DNA of 64,000 nt, taken from assembly GCA_021234155.1 (NCBI GenBank), contig JAJEKV010000097.1, forward strand, positions 2,735,477 to 2,799,476, read 5' to 3'. Made by a program: the position numbers and the translations under genes. The number at the start of each line of letters is the position of its first letter. The first letter of the stretch is position 1. Under the pieces are notes generated by a model. That model was not told where the DNA came from, ran no database searches, and was given only the letters and a program-made list of their open reading frames with translations. This DNA comes from Isoetes taiwanensis. Lineage: Eukaryota > Streptophyta > Lycopodiopsida > Isoetales > Isoetaceae. Positions 40,531 through 51,700 of the stretch are shown here, piece after piece.

Positions 40531-41830
40531 CGCAGCTATCCGCCTGGCTAACCGGGACAAGCCACCAGCCAAACGTTCCCTCACACGGCGTGCACATCAC
40601 CAACCAACCAACAATGCGAGCCAACGGACCGAGCCAACCAACCGTGCGAAGGAAGGAGCCAACCAAAGCGGGCACAACCCAAGGAGGAACTTGAGTCATC
40701 CATCCGAGATGACCAAGCCAAGAAACCAGAGGTGACAAAACCGGTGGAGCCAGCCAAAACGACCAACGGAACCAACCGGTCCGGGTGGGGAGCCGACTAA
40801 CCGGGAGGGACCGAGGGAAGGAACCGCACCGGGTCATGACCAACCCAAGTTGGGATCTTAAGTGGGTTTTCTACTAAGTGCCCAGCCGAAACCAAGGAGG
40901 TGACCAAAACCGAGGTGCCTTCACGGGGAACCAACCGACTAGCCGACCAACCAGACCGACCAACGGGACCAACCGGTCGGGTGGGTAGCCGACTAACCGG
41001 ACTGACCGAGGGAAGTAACCGACCAAGAATGACCAACCCAAGTTGGGATCTTAAGTGGGTTTTCTACTAAGTGCCCAGCCGAAAACCAACCGGAGGTGAC
41101 CAAAACCGAGGTGCCTTCACAGGGAACAAACCGACTAGCCGACCAACCCAGACCGACCAACGGAACCAACCGGTGGGGTGGGGAGCCGATTCTTAGGAGG
41201 GACCGAGGGAAGTAACCGGTCAAGAATGACCAACCCAAGTTGGGATCTTAAGTGGGTTTTCTACAAAGTGCCCAAACCGAAACCAACCGGAGGTGACCAA
41301 AACCCAGGTGCCTTCACGAGGGGAACCAACCGACTAGCCGACCAACCGCATCGACCAACGGAACCAACCGGTCGGGTTAGGGAGCCGACTAACCCGGACC
41401 GTGGGAAAGGAACCGACAGTCATGACCAACCCAAGTTGGGATCTTAAGTGGGTTTTCTACCACTAAGTGCCCAGCCGAAACCAACCGGAGGTGACCAAAA
41501 CCGAGGAGCCTTCACGAGTGGAACCAACCGACTAGCCGACCAACCAAACCGACCAAGGGGACCAACCGGTCGGTTAGGGAGCCGACTAACCGGACCGACC
41601 AAGGAAAGGAACCGACCGGTCGCCATGACCAACCCAAGTTGGGATCTTAAGTGGGTTTTCTACTAAGTGCCCGGTAGAAACCAACCGGAGGTGACCAAAA
41701 GCGGAGGAGCCTTCACAGGGAACAAACCAACTAGCCGACCAACCAAACCGACCAACGGAACCAACGGTCGGGCAGCAAGGATCCAAAAGCTGAAGGGGGC
41801 GCGATTGGCTTGCGTTTTGGAGTAGCCAAA
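40531..41830. repeat. ~197-bp GC-rich tandem satellite, five clear copies
   Basis: The block GACCAACCCAAGTTGGGATC plus TTAAGTGGGTTTTCTAC recurs at 40838, 41031, 41228, 41424 and 41627 (spacings 193, 197, 196, 203). Each unit also has AACCAACCGACTAGCCGACC and CCGGAGGTGACCAAAACC. A degraded copy precedes at ~40540-40830. Confidence 0.93.
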
Positions 41831-42240
41831 CGATCCAGTACTAAGGTGCACAAAGGCTAGAGCAACCCCGGGGTAGCCAAACCAAAGTGAGCAAACCGCT
41901 TCCAAGTCGACCGTTGTACTAAGTCGCCCAAGACCAAGTGCAAACTGCCCCCTTCCACTATCCCCGGGGTTTGTGAATGCCCCCACACTTTTATGTCAAA
42001 AATAGGGCCCCCCGCCCATAAAGGGGGTTCGAGCCGCGAACGGCGGCATGGATAGGAAGGGGCGCCAAAGGAAGCTTATAGGTGGCAGCCTCCGCCAATC
42101 GGAGCATTCCACGGCGCCAAATAGGGTGCCTATTGTCAGCACCCCCGTTATCAGCCAGGGCGCCGCCGCCAAGGCGGTGACCCTCCTGCGCAGACGCCGG
42201 TCCGGCAGACGGGAGTGCCGCCTCGATCGCTTGGCGCCAA
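41831..42240. other. Junction between two GC-rich satellites
   Basis: No gene. A C-rich stretch near 41940-42020 separates the 197-bp satellite from the GTTATCAGCC repeats. Confidence 0.4.
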
Positions 42241-43080
42241 GTCGTCGTGGGGATGTGGCAGGCCGTCCCGGCCGCCACGCAGGGGCCTCTGCTGACACGC
42301 CAGGTCCCCGTTATCAGCCATAGCCCCCCGTTATCAGCCATGGCGGGCGCGACGCCTAGAAACGCCCGGGCCGCCTCCAGCGAGGCAAACGCGGGACGGC
42401 GAGGGCAAGTGCGCATTGCTGACGTGGAAACCATCTCGCACGCCATCCAAGACCCATGATGACGTGTCAGGCCCCCGTTATCAGCCAAAACCCTGTTATC
42501 AGCCCGAGGCATGCACGACGGCCTAGAAGCCGCCAGGCGGACCCGGCCTTGGCAAGTCGCGAACCAGCGGGCAGGGCGCATTGCTGACGTGGAAACCATC
42601 TCGGCACGCCATCCAAGGTGCGTGCTGACGTGTCAGCCCCCCATTATCAGCCAAGTACACCCGTTATCAGCCGGCGTGCTTGACGGCCTAGAACCCGCCC
42701 AGGCGGTCAGTGGGCAAGGGCGCATTGCTGACATGGAAACCATCTCGGCACGCCGTCCAAGGCCCGTGCTGACATGTCAGTCCCCGTTATCAACCAAAGT
42801 ACCCCGTTATCGGCCCGCGTCTTGCGACGAGCCTAGAAACGCCCAGGCGTCCGGGCGGGACAAGGCGCGCATTGCCATCCACGCTGTCCAAGGCCCGTGC
42901 TGACGTGTCAGTCCCCGTTATCAGCCAAGTACCCCCGTTATCAGCCGAGGCGTGCGCGACGGGCCTAGAGCCGCCCCGGGCGGTCCGGCGCGGGCAAGGG
43001 CGCATTGCTGACGTGGAAACCATCTCGGCACGCCGTCCAAGACCCGTGCTGATGTGTCGGGCACCCATTATCATCCGTGG
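42241..43080. repeat. ~145-bp GC-rich tandem repeat with GTTATCAGCC pairs
   Basis: GCATTGCTGACGTGGAAACC recurs at 42413, 42576, 42722 (one change), 42869 (partial) and 43002. Each unit carries GTGCTGACGTGTCAG and two CCCCGTTATCAGCC words. TGACGTG words resemble G-box/bZIP sites, but here they are simply part of the repeat unit. Confidence 0.9.
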
Positions 43081-44560
43081 CACGGGAGGAGGCCGCCAAC
43101 TTAGGCTTTAGGCGGCAATGTTGGCTCCGGGCGGTCATATGCCGCAAAAGCGGAGCCGGGGCGGAAAAATGCGGGGAGCCTAGACAAAAACCAGACGAGC
43201 AATGTCCTCCAAGGCCGTAGTCATCTGGAAGGCCGCCCGTTATCAGCCTCAAAGACGAAGAGGTAAAGATAAAGACCACCGCATCCACCATGTGCCGCCC
43301 GCAGTGCGGTGTTGCTTGGTGGTGCGCGGTCCGTCGCGTGGAATTGCGTGTTGCCTACACGCCAACCATCTCCCCTTGTCGTAAAGGTCACCGCTGATGT
43401 GGCGAGCTGCCGCTATCGGCCGTGTGGCACGAGATGAGACCGCCAAGTCGCTTGAGGCGCCAACGATGGCTCTCGGCGGTCATATGAGCCACAAACACGC
43501 GATTCGCTCGCTGGCATATGCGCGGGATATGACATGGAAACCATATCGGAATGCCATCCGTAACCCGCCAGAGTGACGTGGAAGGCCGCCCCATTATCAG
43601 CCAGGCGCAAGAAGAGGCAGAAAAGGCCGCCGCGATCCACCAAGTAGTGCCGCTCCACGCGCCCCGGCCAGGTCGGCGCGGTCCTGGCGCTGCGGAAATG
43701 GCGCGCTGCTGACGCGGTAACCATCTCCTTGTTGTAAAAGGCCCGCGTCGGCGTGGCAGGCCGCCCCTTATCAGCCGTGGCAAATGCGGGGATATGGCAT
43801 GGAAGCCATATCCTAATGTCCTCCAAGACGTGTGGTGATGTGGCAGGCCTCCCGTGATCAGCCACAATGCGCGAAGGTGCGAAAAGGTCGCCGCGATCTA
43901 CCAAGTGCCGCCTGTCGCGGTCCTGCTTGGCCGATCTCGCGGGTTCGGGCGCGTGAAAGGGCGCGGTTATGGGCGTGGTAACCATCTTCCCATGTCTTGG
44001 AAGATCATGCTGATGTGTCAGCCGCCAGAATCGGGCGATGCGGCGCAAGAGGTGGCCGCCAACTCGGGCTTGAGGCGGCAACCGTGGCTACGGGCGGTCA
44101 TGCACCGTAGACGCGGATCTTGCGCGGGCAAATGCGGGGATATGACAAGGAAACCATATCGGAATGTCTCCAAGATCCGTAGTGATGTGGCAGGCCGCCC
44201 GTCCATCAGCCGTAGCGTGAAAAGACGCTGTAAAGGCCGCCGCATCTACCAAGTGCCGCTTCGGCGACCTTGCGTAACCCGGCGCGGGTCGGACGCTTCG
44301 CGAAAGGGCGCGGTCGCCGACGTTGTAACCATCTCCCCATGTCATCCAAGACCCGTGCTAATGTGGTAGGCATCCCGTTCTCGACTTGGCACGGGGAGAG
44401 GCCGCCAACTCGGGCTTGGGGCGGCAAAAGGTGGCTCCGTGCGGCCATAGCGCCATGAACGAGGACCGTGGGGCAAATGCGAGGAGACCACATGGAAACC
44501 GGGTCGCACGCGTGACCAAAGATGCGGGCAAACATGTCAGGCCACCCGTCATTGGCCGGG
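43081..44560. repeat. Diverged higher-order form of the GTTATCAGCC repeat
   Basis: Longer (~350-bp) irregular units share GGCGGTCATATG, GATATGACATGGAAACCATATC, GATGTGGCAGGCCGCCC, TATCAGCC and CCACCAAGTGCCGC. They recur near 43120, 43480, 43790, 44090 and 44450. Long frames on either strand are compositional. Confidence 0.75.
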
Positions 44561-44816
44561 GTACAGGAGGAGGCGCCGAGGCGGGATTGGTGCGGCAAAC
44601 TGTGACTCTGGGCCCAAGGAGGACAATCCAAAACGACCAGCCAAAGAGAATGCAACCGGGGATGCCACCAACTTGGGCGGGGGAGCCAACTAACCGTGAT
44701 GGAAGCTGCCAAGTCAGTGGGGAGCTAATAACAACGGCGATCCCAGGACACCACCGAGTCCAGTGGCGAGGCAACCACCACCAAGTCCGGTGTGGAGGCA
44801 ACACAAGGCCCCCAAA
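44561..44816. repeat. Segment related to the minisatellite at 62.65 kb
   Basis: Contains GGGGAGCCAACTAACC, AACAACGGCGATCC and CAACCACCACCAAGTCC-G-GTGG, the same words as the terminal minisatellite, in the same orientation. Confidence 0.7.
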
Positions 44817-45711
44817 AAATAATCGGTATTGGTTTTTCACGATACTTTTTGGATGAAATCACTACATTATAGTGATGTCAGTTTGTGGGTTAATATGTTG
44901 ATTAATCATGAATAGCTATATCGTGTGGTTCTTGTTTATGATTTATTGTTCTAGTTTATTATCATGGTTCACCATTATAGTTCTTTATGGTAGTTTGTTT
45001 GTCTAATTTTAATGTTATGTTTTTTATAGTGCTTTATTCCAATAGCACCAATGATTTCGACTTTAAAACTTTGTGGAACTTAAAGTGGTTTACTAATGAA
45101 GCTATCTACATCTTTCCGCATGATCCAGCTTGACGGTGTTTTTATCAAGGTAGTAATGATTTGGGTCTTTAACCATAGGTGTTTGGACAAAATTTGGTAT
45201 TGGTTTCTAAACATAATACAATGTGCACAACTTAGAAACCATTGTCGTTTCTAGAAAGTCAATTGTTATGAGCTTCTCCATCAATTGATAGATGGTTTTT
45301 TCATCAATTTGTAGATGGTTTCTCCATCAATTCTATGAGAAGACTCACAATATATATACAAAACCATTAAGCAAATTCTCGAAGCTTTTGTACCATTTTT
45401 ACATTAAAATACATATGTATGACTAATTTGTGCAATATTATGTTTAATGGATCTATACATATGCCTAGGGATTTGAACCCTGGTATTTCCGCTATATGTA
45501 ACAAGAGCCAAACACATCTTGTGGCTTTTCAACTCTTGGCAAATAACATAACCTGTGGCATTTAAATGACAACATTATTTGATATGATAACATGCATTTG
45601 ACGATTATCTTTATAGCAAATACAAAAGCTTTTGCATTTGATATAAGCGAAACAACTGCCCCTGGAAATTGAGTACTAAAGAAGTCAGCAAAGGACAGGA
45701 AGAAACTTACA
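44817..45711. other. No gene recognised
   Basis: AT-rich. A ~26-bp word TTTCTCCATCAATT-GATAGATGG is repeated three times at 45270-45340. Confidence 0.5.
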
Positions 45712-48700
45712 TTAGGACTCATCTAATATTGTTGATTTGCTTGCATCAAGAGCATTTACAGTTGGATTGCCAAAGTCCACATTTTTCCTTTTGGCACAAT
45801 CCTGCAAAAGATTGTAGGGATTATTTGGGGATATGTATATACATTGCTGGTGAAAATATCAAGAGCTTCCTGTACTTGTAGCTTCTTATGCAGCTGGCTC
45901 TGGCTTGAAATATTTACATCACTGGTGATGACGATGGCAATGGTGAATACAACTAAAGTTACATAGTTAACAGTAAATGCATATTGTAAAAGTCAAATAC
46001 TTGATGTGCTCACCAGAATACAATCGAGCAGCCACACTCTAGAGAAAAATCTGATGAAGATGAAACGGATATGGTCAGGAGTGCACTATATTCGCATCCC
46101 ATATTCAAAGTCAGCACATGAGAGGATGTTTACACAGTTACTATATTGTTGGTCATCTATTTCAGTTTTAGGGAGCTCCAATAGCTGCATGGTCTTAACG
46201 CCCATGAAAACTACTCGAAAGCTCCAACTATAAAATGGCCATATCCCAGTTGTATATTTGTTAGAAAATACGACAGCCGTTACTTCAAATGCCACACATA
46301 TCAAAATAAAATATCAACATTGCAAATGCCTTTATGGACTAAACCCGCTTTCAGCAAGCTGCCCAGATAGTTCTAAAAGTGCATCTAAAAATACCAAACC
46401 ATATTGTATTAGGCCAAATAAAAATAGCTTGGTCAGTTTTTAATCCCTATGATCCTTAAGAACTTACACAAGATACTCACGAAACAAAAAGCCATAAGAG
46501 CATACCTTGAGTTCTACACAAATTTTTGCTTCTGCAACAAAAGAGGCAACATCAAACGGGCTTCATGAGTATTTTTCTTGCAATAAGAACTCAAATGCAG
46601 CAAAAAAGAAAATAGAAACCACACACTAGTCAAAGCTGAAGCACGCTAGTAATTCTTTCTATTTTTACATCTTGTAATAATAACTTCACTTAAGCATATG
46701 AAAATTTGATACAACAAAATAATAGAGTATTAGAACAAAAAGAGCTTGAGTAGTTTTCATCCCTATGATCTGCAATGAATTACACAAGATACACATGAAG
46801 AAAAAAGGCCATAAGGGCATATCTTGAGTTGTAACACAAATTATTGCATCTGCAACAAAGGAGGCAAGATCAGACAATTGCAGCAAGGACTCAGGTGTGG
46901 CAATGAAGAAAAAAAGCACGAGGTAAATGCTAGCTATGTGACGTTCCACGTATTTATACGGTCTACGTCCCGTAATTATACGGGACACGTACAAATACGA
47001 GCACGTCACCCCATAAAGGTACGCTACCATGGGGGTATGGGAACTTAATTGCAACCTAGGGGGTTACCTTACAAAGGATTAAATTAGCTATGCTAATTTA
47101 ACACATTAATAATAATAACCTATAACCTAGGAAATTAGGCTAATTACCAATTGGGAAGGCGCCACCTGCCCCAATCGATTGGGCAGCATGGGGATTGCCA
47201 AGTTTGGATGCCAACTTGACCCCTATCCCCTGGGATTGACTCCTCAAGATCGACCAAGGAAGGCCGGGAGTCGAGCGCCATCAATCACCCGCAGAGAACC
47301 ACCATACCGCCCCTCGTGGAAGCCACAAATGAATCTTCAACCGCCAGAGAGATGGAGGCCCCATGGGAATGAGTCCACCTGTAATTGTGTAGGTGGCTAC
47401 GTGAATTCTAGATAACGTGATTATGTCCGTTTCTTTGTTCTCTTTGTAATTCAATCATAGAAACTAACCCTTGTTTGTACAAAAGCAAGTACTCTTTATA
47501 TTCAACTATGGTTTCTACTCGAAAAGGATGGATTGTTAGCTCTTTGTTTAGTCGACTAAACGGGGTTAAGGGGGTAGAGACCTCTGAACAGGTGTATTGT
47601 AGTATGCTCCTAGATAGCCAGAGTCCCATTAATTGCGGTCAGGCACAAGAACCCACCGGGTCCTAGATGCTATGGTCCGCTTAGCACTGCATAAGGAACA
47701 TGTGTGGTGACATGAGGGGTGGGGTCTTGCATGAGCATACAAGGCTCCCCGAGACTCCTATAGTGGGCTAGGCGAGCAGCCTGGTCACGCTGAGGGCCGG
47801 GTATGGGTCCGACACTCCCCGGGTGTAGTGGTGTGATCCGTATGGAGCACCATGCACTTTGAGTAGATTTAAGGTGAGTAAGTCTGCACGGATGCGGGGG
47901 TCGCTGATGCGGCACGTATTCTCTAGCTCACCCATGGAACCACTGCGGATTCTCGAAGGGGACGCCCCCGAGCCTGCCTCTCATCTGACCAGCGCCATGA
48001 ACCCGAGTAGGCTCAGAGGGTGATGCCCCGAAGTTATGCTCAGGAAGGCTATAGCAAAGCCATAGCATGAATCGACCCATCCGCAAAGTGTGCATGTGAG
48101 GGGCGGATGGAGTGGACAACCCTAGCCGATGTTCTATGCCAGCCAACGCCATGCCAAGACTCGGTACCGCTGATCTCTTGAGGCCCAGCCGGTCGATCCT
48201 CACCGAGTCCGAGGGGTAGGACTGGGTTTTGGGTGTTTTCTTAGGATTAGATGCATATTTTAGGTCACGGTATTTTAGATGGATGCGCCACCCTTTGTGG
48301 TGGTTATTTATGTGTATTCATGCCGGTGCTAACCCTTGTATTCATGCTTCCGCGACGTAGGAGTCCCATTGAAGGCGTGGGCGAATGACCCCTTCGTGTC
48401 CTTCTTCGGGCCTCATTTCATAGATGGCCTGAAATAGATCGGAGGGCCCCGCCATGGTGATATGATTGCCATGGAGGGGAAAGTCCCCGCATGTATACGT
48501 CCGAGGGTCGTGATATATTCGGGAGCGCCACAAGCTGTGGGTCAGAGCCCGATTTCGTTGTTCAAAATCATAAGACCGCCAAACACTAACTCAGAGTAAC
48601 CAGTAGTTAGGAGGAGGCTAAGTCAATGTGTCGCTAGTTCTCTTTGTTGTTTGGCTTGGTGTTAGGTTAAGTTAAGAAATTGTAGCTTTGAAGTGGAGGG

Positions 48701-51700
48701 GCCAAGATTGGAGGCCTAACAGTGTCGATGGGTAGCTCAAATGACTAGGGGATGGTTTTTGATCGGGCGCATTTGAATTACCCTAGAACAAGCCAACTCG
48801 TGCTTAAAATAGTCAAGGGCAGGCCCAAAACGAATTCGGGCGCCGCTTGCTTTTTGTCGCTTTGCGCCGAAGTTCGGCGCCCGAAATGCCGCTTCGCCAT
48901 ACCAATTCGCCGACTTCGAAGTCAACGCTGGCCCGCCAGTCAACTCGGCGCCGCTTTTGCATTTCGACGACACCCGCCGAGGCAGAGGCCCGTGATAATG
49001 CCATCGGCTACCGACCGTATGTGGCGCGATTTCCTCGCCAGATATTTTTTTAATAATAAAATTTTGAAGTTAATAAGAAAAAAAATTTGAAATTTTAAAA
49101 GTTAATTGGCCGCTTAGCAAACCATTTCCCCGTCATTTGCTTTTGCTTCCAAGGCCCAACCGCCGGGAGCCGCCTCCCGCCATCACGCCGCACCGGATCT
49201 TTGCCCTCGCTACCTTGTGCCTTGTGCATCTTAGCGCCTCTTTATCCTCCTTTTCGGGCCACTCCACTATTCCCCTATGGCCATCACCAAGAGCGCCCGT
49301 GATCCAACCACCATGAGCATCGTGGAGATCTACGCCATGATTGCTAAGCACATGGCTACCGACCCGGCCCTCATCGACATCTTGTTGGATGAGCTGGTCA
49401 ATAGGTTTGAGAACAACGATAGATTCCATATCCCGCCTATCACTTCTCGTGAGTTATTCCTCATCCGGCTGAACCTACGCCAGCCCTATATACCCTTGTT
49501 GAGCAACCCCGATATGGTAATGATGCTCATCAAATTTTATCCTCCCAACAGAAGGCCATACGAGGAGGAGGAAGATGTCGACCTGAGGTCGAATCGGATT
49601 AGGGGTTTTGCCGTGGAAGACGCACCAATCGAGATTGAGCTGGGCCGACACAAAGAGGGGTAGGGAGTACCAGATTTCTGGGACGGCTTTGCCGCCATCG
49701 ATGGCAGAGCTATTGAGGTTCCCCATACCAATGGCATGAGGGTTCCAACAGCCTTTGTCCGGGAGAAATCCCCATTATCAAAGATAGACTATCCGACAAC
49801 TATTCAGATAGATATGGGTCTTCGGCCACAAAGGTACCACGCTGAACTTAATCGCCGTGTCAGCAGCCCAACTTTTTGCTCGATCCAAGAAGACCTAAGG
49901 AGAGCTCTGAAGAGCGCGAGAAGTTGGAGCAAGAGGAGCGGGACCGACAAGATCAGCCGGACCAACAGGGGAGGAGGTGCATCCGGGAGTGGCTCGAACC
50001 CAAAACCGACGATCCTAACCGCTAAGCTCCCGGAGGAAGGGAGTTGCCCATAAGGCCGCATACCAATACAAGGATAAGTTAAAGACCGCGGGGCTTTTGG
50101 GAAGAAGACCAGCCCCAACGGAGGCGCAGAGAGTGGATAACTCCCCGCCGGTTGCCGGGCTAAGACGGTGCTAACATCATCATCGGGCCCGGGCCGCAAG
50201 CCGAAGCCTCATCGGTTCCCGACCCGGCATCGCGGGCATTGCGGAGATCCGCAAGTTTCGTGGTCCACCGGACCTTCCGACGTGAAGTCGCTTTTCAGAG
50301 GTCGGTACGGAGATCGCATGCCAATTTAAGACCGACCGCTTCCGCACCTTTGTAATTTTGGCGCCCAAGAGGGCCAAGCCTACTTGGTAGCACTTTTGGT
50401 GATGCCAACCTTTGCGCTATCCACGCAAAGAGGGTCACCATAATGCCTAAGGATTTAGCCCTCGCCCGTAGGATACCTGGGAGCAACCTTAGCCTACTTT
50501 AAGGGATCCGTGATTTGTACATATTTTTTTGTGATAATTAATAAAGAGGCTTTTTATTTTGAATTAAAAGTTTAATGTTTTTTTTTATGTTAAATTTAAA
50601 ATAAAAATGCCGACGCCGCTTTTAATAAAAAGGGTTTAAAAAGGGGACCTGTAAGGTTATTTTAAACGCTTTCTTTTCCTCTCTCCTTCCTTCTAGCGCC
50701 ATGGATGCCGCCTTAACCTTTGCCGCTCGGGTACCTTGATGGAGAGAAATGGGATCCATTGTGTTCCCTTCGACCGCTGCAGCCTTTGCTATGCCAACGA
50801 TAGATCTCCTTGTTAACATAAATAAGCATCCTGATCACGCCGGATTCCTTGACTTTTACATGGAGGAAATGCCCTCCGTGGTATTCCTCTGGGGGGATCC
50901 TCCCCACTTGTATTTGGAGCGGAGATAGTTCGACAGATGCTAGGGCGGGACACACATGCTTATGACGCCTTGAAGGGGAAACTCCGGATGGGGTAAACAC
51001 CTACCGCTGGTCCAAAGATCGTGGGCAGCAGATCCGGAAGCTACTTTCGCCTAGCCATCCTCATGGACCAATACGCTGAGGATGAAACCTTGCCGGCAGA
51101 GAAGGGCAACCGCCGTAATCCTCCGAGGAGGGGGGATGACGAAAGCATATAGGAATGGGCTTAATTTGCCCGTTGGAAAGAGCTAGCAGAGGAGCTACCA
51201 CCGCGCCGTGACCAATCTATAGGCTTGTCGTGGTTAGACGGCCTTCCAGCTTATTTATCACCGTGGGCAGGAATACCTTTCTTGGATGATATTATCCGGA
51301 CGTGATCACGCGGGTGGTCGGATTTAGACGCAAGCGCTAAAGACCATGTACTTTACGAGCTTGCGGAGTATTGTATGGATGATTTCATCGACTTCACTTC
51401 TACCGAAGCCCTCCGGGAGGTGCACCACCGCCGGGCCCGGCCAGAGACCCTAGAGCCGGGCGGAGACTCTATTACGCTTCGCTGACTTCGATGATGTAGA
51501 ACCGCCTTCAAGAACTCCGCACTGTGATGCCTTCACGGCTATGGGACCTCACGCCCCAAACATTAATATGGTTGAGGTTCCTCCCACTCGATGATGAGGG
51601 TGAAGATTTATACCATAACCTCAAGCAAGACAAGAAGGAGGAGCAACAGAGCTCAAAGAGGAAGAAGTCCCCATGGACTTGGATAAGGAAGTGGCAAAGA

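Noticed and set aside
42413-43020. TGACGTG words as a plant promoter cluster
   Set aside because: They are fixed parts of a tandem repeat with no gene downstream.
42048-44856. Long Arg/Ala/Pro-rich frames on both strands
   Set aside because: They lie in GC-rich tandem repeats and result from stop-poor composition.
46937-48532. Protein-coding frames within the LTRs
   Set aside because: The same frames differ between the two LTRs through indels and show no family resemblance.
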